A stretch of DNA of 64,000 nucleotides. Origin: Microbacterium salsuginis. Its GTDB lineage: Bacteria > Actinomycetota > Actinomycetes > Actinomycetales > Microbacteriaceae. The translations under genes were made by a program, and so were the position numbers. Below the pieces are notes generated by a model. The model did no database searches. It saw only the letters and a list, made by a program, of their open reading frames with translations, and had not been told where the DNA came from. How positions within the stretch are numbered: the first letter of the stretch is position 1; each line of letters begins with the position of its first letter. Below are positions 22,688-31,967 of the stretch, piece after piece. Where the stretch lies: the NCBI RefSeq assembly GCF_012524205.1, contig NZ_JABACI010000003.1:124001-188000 (forward strand), given 5' to 3'.

Positions 22688-25318
22688 ATGACTGGGGTAC
22701 GGCACCCCGTGATCCGCACTCCCGACCAGCGGCTCCGGGTGTTCGTGAGCTCGACGTTGCGCGAGCTCGCTGAGGAGCGCGAAGCGGTCAGGGCGGCCAT
22801 CGAGCGGCTGCGGCTCGCGCCGGTGATGTTCGAGCTGGGGGCGAGGCCGCATCCGCCGCGGGAGCTGTATCGCTCCTACCTCGCGCAGAGCGACGTCTTC
22901 GTCGGCATCTACGGATCGAGCTACGGGTGGATCGCGCCCGACGAAGAGGTGTCGGGACTCGAGGACGAGTACAACCTCGCGCCGCGCGCGATGCCCAAGC
23001 TCATCTACGTCAAAGCCGCCGAGCAGCGCGAAGAGCGCCTCGCCGGGCTCATTGCCCGTATCCAGGCCGACGACACCGCCGCGTATCTGCACTTCGAGCG
23101 CGCCGAGGACCTCGAGGATCAGGTCGCGGCCGATCTTGCGATGCTGCTCGCCGAGCGCTTCGACGAGTCGCGACTGGCCGAGATCGACCCGCCCGAAGCG
23201 GGGGGATCTCTCGTCGGGAAGGTGCCTGTCCCGTACACGACCACGATCGGGCGGGATGCCGACATCACGGCCGTACGCGATCTGCTGGCTCGCGGCACGG
23301 ACCGCGTCGTGAGCCTCATCGGCCCGGGCGGCATCGGCAAGAGCCGGCTCGCCATCGAGACCGCGCTCGCATGCGAGGAGCTCTACCCCGACGGCGTGTA
23401 CTTCGTGCTGCTGGAGGGCGTGCTCGAGGCAGGCCTGCTGCTGCCGACGATCGCCTATTACCTCGGCATCCGCGACAACGGCGAAGCCGCGCTCGAGGAG
23501 CGCATCGCGCACGCGCTCGCCGAGCGCAAGGTGCTGATCGTGCTCGACAACTTCGAGCAGATCGTCGAGGCGGCGCCCGCGCTGGTGCGCCTGTACAACG
23601 TCGCGCCGACCGCGACCTTCCTCGTGACGAGCCGCATCGTGCTGCGCATCCGCGGCGAGCGCGTGTACGAGGTGCCGGCGCTCACGACGCCGGTCGGCCA
23701 CGCGCCGGCCAGTCTCGACCCCGACACCCGGACGGCCGCCGTCGCCCTCTTCGTCGATCGCGCACAGGCGATCGACCCGGCGTTCGGGGTCACGGCCGAC
23801 AACGCGGGTGCGCTCGCCGACATCTGCCGCTCGCTGGAGGGACTGCCGCTGGCGATCGAGCTGGCGGCGGCGAAGGTGCGCATCCTGAGCCCCGCGGGTA
23901 TCGCGGAACGGCTCGGCGAGAGCCTTCCGCTCCTGACGGCGGCGGTGCGCGACCTTCCCGAGCGCCACCGCACCATGCGCGCCACGATCGACTGGAGCGT
24001 CAGCCTGCTGCCCGAGGAGCAACGGGATCTGCTGGAGGACCTCGGCGTCTTCGCGACGCGCTTCACGCTCGACGCAGTCGAGGCGATCGGCTCGGGCCGC
24101 TCATGGGACGGTCAGGCGATCGACGCTCTGGCGGCGCTCGTGGACGGCTCGCTGGTCAAGCAGCACGACATGGGCGGCCGTCGTGTCTTCGCGCTGCTCG
24201 CGATCGTGCGGGAGTACGCCCTCGGCCGGCTCAAAGCGCGCGGCGATGCCGACCGCGTCCGGCTCGCGCACGCCGACCACTACTGCCGCCTCGTCAAAAG
24301 CGTCGCACCCGACCTCGGCGGTCTCGGTCAGGCCGAGGCCGTCGCGCGCCTCGGCCTGGAGCTGCCGAACCTCCGCGCCGCCGTGCGCCACCTCGTGTAC
24401 ACGAACCGGCTCGACGACGCCGGGGACTTCGCGTGGAGCCTGCTCATCTACTGGTGGATCTCGGGCTTCTTCGCCGAGGTGCGGCTGTGGATGCTCGAGC
24501 TGCTCGAGAAGCAGCATGAGCAGCCCATCACACAGCACACCCGGGCCGTCGCCTGGTTCTTCGCGCTGTGGGGCGAGATGTGGCAGCGCCCGAGCGAGCA
24601 GGTGGTCGCCGGCCTCGGCGAGTGCGTGCGGCTGTTCACCGAGAGCGGGGATCAGGATGCCGCTGCCATGGCGCTCGCGGCGCGCGCGACGGCGCGTGTG
24701 CAGCTGTCCGACCCCGACGCCGACAAAGCCGAGGCAGAGCTGCGCGCCGCCGTGACGAAGCTGCGGGAGCTGGGGAACGGGTGGGCCGAGGCGATCACCG
24801 AGGTCTCACTCGGGCGCCTCGCGTGGGTGCGCGGCGCGACCGACGACGCGCTGGCCCACTTCGATCGCGCGACCGAGGTCGCCGAGGCCGGCGACGACCT
24901 GTTCACGACATCCGTCGCGGGCAATCTGCGCTCACGCCTGAACTTCCAGCTCGGTCGCATCGAGCGGGCCGAGGAGGAGTTCGTCCACACGCTGCTGCTG
25001 TCGATCCGGTTGCACTACGACGAAGGCGTCGCGTACGGACTCGAGGGCGTGTGCGCGGTCGCGGCGGCGCACGGCGAGGCGTGGCGCGCCGCCGCGCTCG
25101 CGGTGGCCGCGGGCGAGATCCGCCGCCGCATCGGCATCTTCGACGTCGAGGCGTTCACCGTGCACACCCCGTACCTCGAGATCCTCCGTGGCCGCGATCC
25201 GGCGAGCGTCGAGGCCGGCGAGGCCGCCGGCGCCGAGCTGACGCTCGCCGAGGCCGTGCACCTCGCGCTGCCGGCATCCGTCTACGCAGAGGTCGCCGAC
25301 GCGCTGCGCACCTGGTGA
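22688..25318 (+). CDS. DUF4062 - STAND ATPase - TPR protein
   Basis: 876 residues from the ATG at 22688; a GTG two codons earlier is equally possible. Residues about 12-105 match DUF4062 (QRLRVFVSSTLRELAEER, DVFVGIYGSSYGW). A STAND/AP-ATPase domain follows: Walker A LIGPGGIGKSRLA near 209-221, Walker B VLIVLDN near 282-288, sensor VTSR, and GLPLAIELAAAKVRILSP. The C-terminal 350 residues are helical and TPR-like. Such proteins act as switches that oligomerise on sensing a partner. No operon partner is present: it stands alone between a divergent wall-enzyme operon and a palindrome. Defence or signalling is inference. Confidence 0.85.
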   Translation: MTGVRHPVIRTPDQRLRVFVSSTLRELAEEREAVRAAIERLRLAPVMFELGARPHPPRELYRSYLAQSDVFVGIYGSSYGWIAPDEEVSGLEDEYNLAPRAMPKLIYVKAAEQREERLAGLIARIQADDTAAYLHFERAEDLEDQVAADLAMLLAERFDESRLAEIDPPEAGGSLVGKVPVPYTTTIGRDADITAVRDLLARGTDRVVSLIGPGGIGKSRLAIETALACEELYPDGVYFVLLEGVLEAGLLLPTIAYYLGIRDNGEAALEERIAHALAERKVLIVLDNFEQIVEAAPALVRLYNVAPTATFLVTSRIVLRIRGERVYEVPALTTPVGHAPASLDPDTRTAAVALFVDRAQAIDPAFGVTADNAGALADICRSLEGLPLAIELAAAKVRILSPAGIAERLGESLPLLTAAVRDLPERHRTMRATIDWSVSLLPEEQRDLLEDLGVFATRFTLDAVEAIGSGRSWDGQAIDALAALVDGSLVKQHDMGGRRVFALLAIVREYALGRLKARGDADRVRLAHADHYCRLVKSVAPDLGGLGQAEAVARLGLELPNLRAAVRHLVYTNRLDDAGDFAWSLLIYWWISGFFAEVRLWMLELLEKQHEQPITQHTRAVAWFFALWGEMWQRPSEQVVAGLGECVRLFTESGDQDAAAMALAARATARVQLSDPDADKAEAELRAAVTKLRELGNGWAEAITEVSLGRLAWVRGATDDALAHFDRATEVAEAGDDLFTTSVAGNLRSRLNFQLGRIERAEEEFVHTLLLSIRLHYDEGVAYGLEGVCAVAAAHGEAWRAAALAVAAGEIRRRIGIFDVEAFTVHTPYLEILRGRDPASVEAGEAAGAELTLAEAVHLALPASVYAEVADALRTW

Positions 25319-25345
25319 CCCCTCTCGGCCTCACTCTCAAAGGCG

Positions 25346-25406
25346 GTTCGTTCGCCACCTGTGTACACGAATCGCCGAGATCGGCGTACATAGGTGACGA
25401 ACGAAC
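25346..25406. repeat. 61-bp palindromic element, copy B
   Basis: The same design and length as the copies at 7519 and 27917, with a few arm mismatches. It lies between the convergent ends of the DUF4062 gene and the pxpBC fusion, where it could act as a bidirectional terminator. Confidence 0.9.
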
Positions 25407-25443
25407 ACCGGTGGGGGAAGCGACGGGACGGGAGCGCGGGCGG

Positions 25444-27036
25444 TCAGGCGGGTGGGCGGGCGTGGCGGAACCGGATGCGGGTGCCCGGCCGGGCCTGCGC
25501 GATCAGGTCGAGCGCAGCATCCGTCACCACCGCGATCACGGGGTAGCCGCCGGTCACCGGGCCGTCGGCGAGGAGGATCGTCGGCCGGCCGCTCGGCGGA
25601 ACCTGCAGCGCACCGGGGACCATCCCCTCGCTCGGCAGCTCGTCGTCGCGCGTGCGGGCCAGTCCGGGACCGTCGAGGCGCACGCCGACCCGGTCGGCGT
25701 CGTTCGACACGGTCCAGACCGCCTCGAACAGCGTCTCGAGCGCTGCCGCGGTGAACCAGTCGGCGCGCGGACCGGGAGCCAGCGCGACTTCGAGCTCGTC
25801 GTCGTGCGGTGCACTCCACAGGCTGGGCGGCGCGACGGGGATCGGACCGACCGCGTCGGGACGGATGCCGACGATATCGCCGCCGCGCAGCGCCCGCGGC
25901 CCGAGCCCCGCCAGCAGGTCGGTCGAGCGCGATCCGAGCGCCTGGCGCCCGTCGAACCCGCCCCGCACCGCGACGTACGCCCGCACGCCGTGCGCGAGCC
26001 AGTCCACGTGCAGCTCGGCGCCGGCGGGCCATTCGTGCGCCTGGTACGGGTCTATCTCGTGCCCGTCGAGTCTCAGCGGTCCCCACGCGCCGACCACCGC
26101 GACCCACAGGTCGCGCTCGGCGATCGCGCGCAGCCCGCCCATGGTCACCTCGATCGCGGCGGCGTCCTCGGGATTGCCCAGCAACCGGTTCGCGGTGCGC
26201 AGCGCTGCGCGGTCGAGCGCTCCCGACACCGCCACGCCGACCGACCCGGCACCCGGCCGTCCGAGATCCTGCAGGGTCGCGAACAGGCCCGGTTCGACGA
26301 TGCGGATGCCGGGAGTCACGCCCGGCTGCAGGTCAGCTGCCGCTCGAGGTGCGTCGACGACAGCTGATCCGCCACGAGGGCTGCCGACAGCCTGCGGCCG
26401 GGCACGACTCTCGTCACGTCGAGAGGAGAAGCGCACGCGGGTGCCGGGGGCGAGCAGGGCCGGGACCGCCGCGTCCGGGTCGAACAGCCGGGTGCCGGTG
26501 GTGCCGATCAGTCGCCACCCACCCGGCGTCTCACGCGGGTAGGCGCCGGTGAAGGCGCCGGCCAGGCCCACCGCACCGGCCGGCACGCGCGTGCGCGGCG
26601 ACGACAGCCGCGGCACATCGAACGGCCACTCCGGGCTCACGAGGTAGCCGAAGCCCGGCGCGAACCCGGTGAACGCCACCGTCCACTCCGCCGCCGCGTG
26701 GCGCCGCACGAGCTCGTCGGCGCTCACGCCCAGCAGCGCCGCCGTCTCGGCGAGGTCGGCACCGTCGTACACGATGTCGAGTTCGACGATCGGCTGGTCC
26801 GCCGCCGCCGTGGGTCCGGCGTGCGCGGCCGCGGCGGTCGCCCATGAGCGCGCCGCCGGCACCGCGAGCACGCGCGGATCGACGCGCACGAGCACCGTCC
26901 GCGCGGCGGGCACGATGTCGATCACGCCATCCGGTCGCGATGCCTCGAGTGCGGCGCGGACCGCCAGCACCTCCTCGAGAGACGCGACCTCGAGGAGGAG
27001 CGCGCGCTCCCCCATCGGCCGCGCCGTCACACTCAC
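25444..27036 (-). CDS. pxpBC: 5-oxoprolinase subunits B and C, fused
   Basis: 530 residues. Residues 1-230 are PxpB/KipI-like, with the signature FTGFAPGFGYL near 122-132. From about residue 240, PGLFATLQDLGRPG opens the PxpC/KipA (biotin-dependent carboxyltransferase-like) half, followed by GALDRAALRTANRLLGNPED. In most bacteria these are separate proteins that, with PxpA, hydrolyse 5-oxoproline (pyroglutamate) to glutamate with ATP. The junction is a 15-25 residue Arg/Ala-rich linker with no stop. The GTG at 27036 overlaps the PxpA stop (GTGA), so the complex is made from one transcript. Confidence 0.9.
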   Translation of the reverse strand: MSVTARPMGERALLLEVASLEEVLAVRAALEASRPDGVIDIVPAARTVLVRVDPRVLAVPAARSWATAAAAHAGPTAAADQPIVELDIVYDGADLAETAALLGVSADELVRRHAAAEWTVAFTGFAPGFGYLVSPEWPFDVPRLSSPRTRVPAGAVGLAGAFTGAYPRETPGGWRLIGTTGTRLFDPDAAVPALLAPGTRVRFSSRRDESRARPQAVGSPRGGSAVVDAPRAAADLQPGVTPGIRIVEPGLFATLQDLGRPGAGSVGVAVSGALDRAALRTANRLLGNPEDAAAIEVTMGGLRAIAERDLWVAVVGAWGPLRLDGHEIDPYQAHEWPAGAELHVDWLAHGVRAYVAVRGGFDGRQALGSRSTDLLAGLGPRALRGGDIVGIRPDAVGPIPVAPPSLWSAPHDDELEVALAPGPRADWFTAAALETLFEAVWTVSNDADRVGVRLDGPGLARTRDDELPSEGMVPGALQVPPSGRPTILLADGPVTGGYPVIAVVTDAALDLIAQARPGTRIRFRHARPPA

Positions 27037-27788
27037 CACGGCGCCCGCACCTCCACCCCGGCGCCGTCGAGCGCTGCGCGCACCGCGCGGGCCATGGCCA
27101 CGGCGGCGGGCGAGTCTCCGTGCAGGCACAGCGACGCGGCCGCGGTCGACACGAGGGTCCCGTCGACGGCCTCGACCTCGCCCGTGAGCGCGAGCCGGAC
27201 GGCGCGCGCGGCCACCTGGTCGGGATGGTCGAGCAGGGCTCCCGGCTCGGTCCGGGGGACGAGCCCGCCATCGGGCCGGTAGCCGCGGTCGAGGAACGCC
27301 TCGTACAGGAAGGGAAGGCCGACGGATGCCGCGGCCCGCGCCATCTCGCCGCCCAGGCCGAGAACGGGCAGCGGCCGGCCGAGGGCGCTCGAGATTCCGG
27401 CGATCGCGCGGGCGACGGCATCCGCCTGCTCCTGATCCCCGATGACCGCGTGATAGAGCGCGCCGTGCGGCTTGACGTAGCGCAGGTCGGCGCCGGCCAG
27501 GCGAAGGGCGTCGAGCTGTGCGGCGACCGTGGCGGCGAGGGCGGACGGGTCGATCGCGACCGGCACGCGGCCGAAGTTCGCGCGATCCGGGTAGGAGGGG
27601 TGAGCTCCGACGGAGACGCCGAACCGCGCGGCCAGGGCGATCGCCTCGTGCATCGAGGCGGCATCCCCCGCGTGCCCGCCGCACGCGATGCTGGCGCTCG
27701 AGATGACGGCGAACATCGCCTCGTCGTCGGCCGTGGGCACGCCGTCGACGGTCTCGCCGAGGTCCGCGTTGAGGTCGATCGCCGCCAT
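27033..27788 (-). CDS. pxpA: 5-oxoprolinase subunit A (LamB/YcsF family)
   Basis: 251 residues, usual for the family. DLNADLGET at the N-terminus, ACGGHAGD near 35-42, GAHPSYPDRANFGR near 60-74, and YVKPHGALYH near 105 are the LamB/YcsF signatures and form the active site. With the downstream PxpB-PxpC fusion it should carry out ATP-dependent opening of 5-oxoproline, a by-product of glutamine cyclisation and peptide ends. GGTGG lies before the ATG. The dipeptide importer encoded divergently next door may supply peptide-derived substrate; that link is inference from position. Confidence 0.92.
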   Translation of the reverse strand: MAAIDLNADLGETVDGVPTADDEAMFAVISSASIACGGHAGDAASMHEAIALAARFGVSVGAHPSYPDRANFGRVPVAIDPSALAATVAAQLDALRLAGADLRYVKPHGALYHAVIGDQEQADAVARAIAGISSALGRPLPVLGLGGEMARAAASVGLPFLYEAFLDRGYRPDGGLVPRTEPGALLDHPDQVAARAVRLALTGEVEAVDGTLVSTAAASLCLHGDSPAAVAMARAVRAALDGAGVEVRAPW

Positions 27789-27814
27789 GCCACCACGGTA
27801 TCCCCGGCCGCCGC

Positions 27815-27886
27815 CCCGCCGCCGCGGCCTGCGTCCGCGACGCCGCCCGTCCCGCCGCCGCGGCCTGCGTCCGCGACGCCGCCCGT
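27815..27886. repeat. Perfect 36-bp tandem duplication
   Basis: Two identical, GC-only-rich 36-bp units at 27815-27850 and 27851-27886, 26 bases upstream of the pxpA start. Replication slippage is the likely origin. Confidence 0.9.
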
Positions 27887-27916
27887 CCCGAGCGCGCGGC
27901 GGCCGCACCCCACTCC

Positions 27917-27977
27917 GTTCGTTCGTCACCTGTGTACGCGAATCGTGCGGTTCTGCGTACACAGGTGACGAACGAAC
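27917..27977. repeat. 61-bp palindromic element, copy C
   Basis: The best-preserved copy: 23-bp perfect arms (27917-27939 and 27955-27977) around a 15-base loop. It lies in a divergent promoter region, so it is not simply a terminator here. Confidence 0.9.
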
Positions 27978-28107
27978 CCCGGAGGTCCGGCGGCGCCCCG
28001 GCCGCCGCGGGGTCATTTCGCCCAACGAAAACGGTCACGCGTTACGGATGCGTAAAGGCTGGCGGGGAAGCGGTGCGCAAAGAGCCCTCGGCAGGCAGGA
28101 TGGAGCA

Positions 28108-29859
28108 ATGGCCCGAAACACTGAACGTCTCGCGGCCGGGGCGCCGCTGCTCCAGGTGCGCGACGTCGCCGTCCAGTTCCAGACCATCGACGGTCCGGTG
28201 CACGCCGTCGAGGGCGTCGACCTCGACCTCGCCGCGGGTGAGACGCTCGCGATCGTCGGCGAGTCCGGTTCGGGCAAGTCCACCACGGCGATGGCCGTCA
28301 TCGGGCTGCTGCCGGGCAACGGCAAAGTCACCCGCGGCAGCATCATGTTCGAGGGCGAGAACCTCGTCGGCGCCTCCGAGGGCGTCATGCGCAGCATCCG
28401 AGGACGCTCCATCGGTCTCGTGCCGCAGGACCCGATGTCGAACCTCAACCCGGTCGCCAAGATCGGCACGCAGATCGCCGAGACGCTGCTGGCCCACGGC
28501 CTCGCGACCCGCAAGGACGTCGACCGCAAGGTCGTCGAGACCCTCGCCGCCGCCGGGCTGCCGAACGCCGAGGACCGCGCCAAGCAGTATCCGCACGAGT
28601 TCTCGGGCGGCATGCGCCAGCGCGCGCTCATCGCGATCGGCCTGGCCTGCGATCCGAAGCTGCTGATCGCCGACGAGCCCACCAGCGCCCTCGACGTCAC
28701 CGTGCAGAAGACGATCCTCGACCAGCTCGAGCGCATGACGAGCGAGCGCGGGACCGCGCTCATGCTCATCACCCACGACCTCGGGCTCGCCGCCGAGCGC
28801 GCGTCGCGCGTGGTCGTGATGAACCGCGGCCGCATCGTCGAGCAGGGGCCGGCCCGGCAGATCCTCGAGGACCCGCAGCATCCGTACACGCAGGCACTCG
28901 TCAAGGCGGCGCCGTCCGTCGCGGCCGTGCGGCTGCGTCCCGAGGCGTTCCGCAAGCCGGCGCCGCAGCCCGACATCGCGCCTGAGATCCCGTCGGAGAC
29001 GGCACCGGATGCTACGGCGGCAGCGATCACCGAGCCCCGGGTCACCGAGCCCGGCGCCGCCGCAGCCGCCGTCGACAACATCGTCGAGGTCGAGGGGCTC
29101 ACGAAGATCTACAAGATCCGCGGGCAGAAGGAGGACTTCGCCGCCGTCAAGGACGTGTCGTTCGCGATCCCGCGCGGCGAGACCGTCGCGATCGTGGGCG
29201 AATCGGGCTCGGGCAAGACCACGACGGCGCGCATGATGCTGAAGATCATCGAGCCGACCGAGGGCGCGATCCGCTTCGACGGACAGGACGTGGCGACGCT
29301 CAAGGGTCGCGAGCTGCGCGAGTTCCGCCAGCGCGTGCAGCCGATCTTCCAGGACCCGTACTCGTCGCTGAACCCGATGTTCTCGATCGAGCGGATCATC
29401 TCCGAGCCGCTCGAGTTCTACAAGCGCGGCTCGTCGAAGGAGCGCTCGGCCCGCGTGCGGCGGCTGCTCGACGACGTCGCTCTGCCGCAGACGATGCTGA
29501 GCCGCTACCCGTCGGAGCTGTCGGGCGGCCAGCGTCAGCGCGTCGCCATCGCTCGCGCCCTCGCGCTCTCGCCCGATCTCATCGTGTGCGACGAGCCGGT
29601 GTCGGCCCTCGACGTGCTCGTGCAGGACCAGGTGCTGACGCTGCTGCGCGACCTGCAGCGCGAGTACGGCCTCAGCTACCTCTTCATCTCGCACGACCTC
29701 GCGGTGGTGCGCCTCATCAGCGACTACGTGTGCGTCATGAAGGACGGCGCGCTGGTGGAGGCGGCATCCTCCGAAGAGATCTTCACCAACCCGCGCGATC
29801 CCTACACGCGGCGCCTGCTGGCGTCGATCCCCGGCAACGAGCTCGACATCGCCGTCTGA
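28108..29859 (+). CDS. Peptide ABC importer ATPase, two nucleotide-binding domains in one chain
   Basis: 583 residues. The first ATPase domain has Walker A GESGSGKSTT near 51, the signature SGGMRQRA near 166 and Walker B LLIADEP; the second has GESGSGKTTT near 364, SGGQRQRVA near 471 and LIVCDEP. Both end with the Pro-rich oligopeptide/dipeptide C-terminal extension (DPQHPYTQAL, NPRDPYTRRL). It is thus a DppD-DppF type fusion powering oligopeptide, dipeptide or nickel import. GGATGGAGC precedes the ATG. The permease and binding-protein genes lie convergent to it, so the importer is encoded by two transcripts. Confidence 0.92.
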   Translation: MARNTERLAAGAPLLQVRDVAVQFQTIDGPVHAVEGVDLDLAAGETLAIVGESGSGKSTTAMAVIGLLPGNGKVTRGSIMFEGENLVGASEGVMRSIRGRSIGLVPQDPMSNLNPVAKIGTQIAETLLAHGLATRKDVDRKVVETLAAAGLPNAEDRAKQYPHEFSGGMRQRALIAIGLACDPKLLIADEPTSALDVTVQKTILDQLERMTSERGTALMLITHDLGLAAERASRVVVMNRGRIVEQGPARQILEDPQHPYTQALVKAAPSVAAVRLRPEAFRKPAPQPDIAPEIPSETAPDATAAAITEPRVTEPGAAAAAVDNIVEVEGLTKIYKIRGQKEDFAAVKDVSFAIPRGETVAIVGESGSGKTTTARMMLKIIEPTEGAIRFDGQDVATLKGRELREFRQRVQPIFQDPYSSLNPMFSIERIISEPLEFYKRGSSKERSARVRRLLDDVALPQTMLSRYPSELSGGQRQRVAIARALALSPDLIVCDEPVSALDVLVQDQVLTLLRDLQREYGLSYLFISHDLAVVRLISDYVCVMKDGALVEAASSEEIFTNPRDPYTRRLLASIPGNELDIAV

Positions 29860-29890
29860 CCCGGGGTCTGACCGGCCGCAATGCGGGCCG

Positions 29891-30853
29891 TCAGCGCGCG
29901 CGGGTGCGGGGGTCCATCGCCTCGCGCAGAGCCTCGCCGAAGAGGGTGAAGCCGAGCGCGGTCACGGTGATGCAGATGCCCGGCAGGAACGCCAGCCACG
30001 GCGCGATCGCGAGCTCGAGCTGCGCGTAGGTGAGCATGCGGCCCCACTCGGCCGTCTGCGGCACGTCGCCCCCGAGGCCGAGGTACGACAGCGCGGCCGC
30101 CTCGATCACGGCGGTCGCCAGCGACAGCGTGCCCTGCACGATGACGGGTCCGACAGAGTTCGGCAGCACGTGACTCATCGTGATCGTGCCGCGGCCGAGG
30201 CCGAGGGTCTGCGCCGAGAGCACGTAGTCGGCGTTGCGCTGCTGCAGCATCGACGCGCGCAGCAGTCGCGCGAACACCGGCACCTGCACGACCCCGATCG
30301 CGATCATGACGGATGCCTGGTTCTGGCCGATCACGGCTGCGATCGAGACGGCCAGCAGCAGCGAGGGGACGGAGAGCAGGATGTCGACGATCCGCATGAT
30401 CAGGGTGTCGACCCAGCCGCCGAACATGCCGCACAGGAATCCCAGGATCATGCCACCGACCAGGCCGATCGCGGTCGATATGACGCCGATGAGGAGCGTC
30501 GCCCGCGCGCCCCAGATGAGCTTCGACAGGACGTCGCCGCCGAAGCGGTCGAGCCCGAGCGGGAACTCGGGGATCTCGCCGGGACCGGGGATGTGCGTCG
30601 GTGTGATGAAGCGCTGACCGGGCAGCTCGGTCGGCCCGTACGGCGCGAGCCACGGCGCCAGCAGCGCCACGAGCAGGAACACCGCGATGATCGCGGCACC
30701 CACCCACGCGCTCGGGTTGCGGCGCAGCCGGCGGAACACGGCGCGCCAGAACCCGCCGCCGCCGGTCCTCGCGCCGAGCAGCTCCTTGTCGTCGACGGAG
30801 GTGTCGTCGACGGGCCCGCCGCTCGGGGCGGGGGGAAGCATGGCGGATGTCAT
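29891..30853 (-). CDS. Peptide ABC importer permease, DppC type
   Basis: 320 residues with an N-terminal cytoplasmic tail of about 40, a first membrane helix (about 50-72) and four to five more in the BPD_transp_1 domain. The coupling-helix motif EAAALSYLGLGG is the OppC/DppC EAA loop. It pairs with the DppB-type permease encoded just upstream, with a 4-bp ATGA overlap, and with the double ATPase encoded on the other strand; the two genes converge with 31 bases between their stops. Confidence 0.92.
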   Translation of the reverse strand: MTSAMLPPAPSGGPVDDTSVDDKELLGARTGGGGFWRAVFRRLRRNPSAWVGAAIIAVFLLVALLAPWLAPYGPTELPGQRFITPTHIPGPGEIPEFPLGLDRFGGDVLSKLIWGARATLLIGVISTAIGLVGGMILGFLCGMFGGWVDTLIMRIVDILLSVPSLLLAVSIAAVIGQNQASVMIAIGVVQVPVFARLLRASMLQQRNADYVLSAQTLGLGRGTITMSHVLPNSVGPVIVQGTLSLATAVIEAAALSYLGLGGDVPQTAEWGRMLTYAQLELAIAPWLAFLPGICITVTALGFTLFGEALREAMDPRTRAR

Positions 30854-31854
30854 GAGACCCTCACTCTCGGGTCGATGAAGCTGTACGACACGTCGACCGC
30901 CAGGTTGATCACGGCGTAGCCGATCGCGATGAAGATGATGAAGCCCTGCAGCACCGGATAGTCGCGCGTGAAGATGGCCCGGGCCAGGAACGAGCCGATC
31001 CCCGGATAGGCGAACACCGTCTCGGTGAGCACCGCGCCGGAGATCAACAGACCCACCTGCAGACCGACCGTCGTGATCACCGGCAGCATCGCGTTGCGCA
31101 GGATGAACCGCGTGCGGATCGTCGAGCGCGAGATGCCCTTGGCCATGCCGGTGCGCACGTAGTCCGAGTTCTGCACCTCGAGCACCGATGCCCGGGTGAT
31201 GCGAACGATGATCGCGAGCGGGATGGATGCCAGAGCCACCGCGGGCAGGATCAGGTGCAGGAACGCGTCCCACGCGGCATCCCATTCCCCCGTGATGATG
31301 CCGTCGAACACGTAGAAGCCGGTGTAGTGCGTCGCGTCGATGCGAGGGTTCTGGCGTCCTTCCGAGGGCAGCCAGCCCAGCTGCACCGCGAAGACCCACT
31401 TGAGCATGAACGCGAGGAAGAAGACGGGGATGGTGATGCCGAGCAGGCTCGCGCCGACGAGGATGTGGTCGGACGCGCGCCCGTGGCGGCGGGCAGCCAG
31501 ATACCCGAGCGGGATGCCGATTCCCACGGCGAGGATGATCGCCAGGAAGCTCAGCTCGAGGGTGGCCGGCAGGCGCCGCAGGAACTCGTCGATGACGGGC
31601 TGGCGTGTCTGCAGCGAGGTGCCGAAGTCTCCCGACAGCAGCTGGCCGAGCCACGTGAAGTACTGGACGAACAGGGGCTCGTTGAAGCCGTACTGCTCAT
31701 TGATCCTCTCGACGGCCTCGGGCGTGGCGCGTTCGCCGAGCAGCGCGACGGCGGGGCCGCCGGGCAGCGCGCGAACCCACAGGAACAGCAGGACGGACAG
31801 GCCGAGCAGGGTCGGTATCAGCAGGAGCAGCCGGTGGCCGATGGTGCGTAGCAC
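30850..31854 (-). CDS. Peptide ABC importer permease, DppB type
   Basis: 334 residues, six membrane helices, with the classical first helix (RLLLLIPTLLGLSVLLFLWV) and large external loop of OppB/DppB. The EAA-like motif (VLEVQNSDYVRTGMAKG, ending in G) lies near residue 220. The start is a GTG at 31854 with GGAG ten bases upstream. It follows the binding-protein gene after a strong hairpin and overlaps the DppC-type gene. Confidence 0.92.
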   Translation of the reverse strand: MLRTIGHRLLLLIPTLLGLSVLLFLWVRALPGGPAVALLGERATPEAVERINEQYGFNEPLFVQYFTWLGQLLSGDFGTSLQTRQPVIDEFLRRLPATLELSFLAIILAVGIGIPLGYLAARRHGRASDHILVGASLLGITIPVFFLAFMLKWVFAVQLGWLPSEGRQNPRIDATHYTGFYVFDGIITGEWDAAWDAFLHLILPAVALASIPLAIIVRITRASVLEVQNSDYVRTGMAKGISRSTIRTRFILRNAMLPVITTVGLQVGLLISGAVLTETVFAYPGIGSFLARAIFTRDYPVLQGFIIFIAIGYAVINLAVDVSYSFIDPRVRVS

Positions 31855-31916
31855 GGGGTGAATCTCCGGGGGAGGACGGCGGCGCGGAGCCGCGGGACGT
31901 CACGAGGGAGGCGGCG

Positions 31917-31958
31917 GGATGCCCCGGCCCGGCGTTCGGGCACCGGGCCGGGGCATCC
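31917..31958. terminator. Intercistronic hairpin after the binding-protein gene
   Basis: Perfect 16-bp arms GGATGCCCCGGCCCGG / CCGGGCCGGGGCATCC with a 10-base loop, nine bases after the stop at 31968. It would trim or partly end the transcript so that the binding protein is made in excess over the permeases. Confidence 0.8.
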
Positions 31959-31967
31959 GTCTCCGTG

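Larger units (their letters stand above)
27789..28107. other. Divergent intergenic region with a tandem duplication and a palindrome
   Basis: 319 bases between pxpA and the ABC-transporter ATPase gene. It holds a perfect 36-bp tandem duplication and the third 61-bp palindrome. A promoter for each side must be here but none stands out clearly. Confidence 0.7.

Noticed and set aside
22682..22690. Choosing the GTG at 22682 as the sure start of the DUF4062 gene
   Set aside because: Neither this GTG nor the ATG at 22688 has a convincing ribosome site; left undecided with the ATG used.
28042..29694. Minus-strand frame of 550 codons inside the ABC ATPase gene
   Set aside because: Antisense shadow of a gene with two intact ATPase domains.
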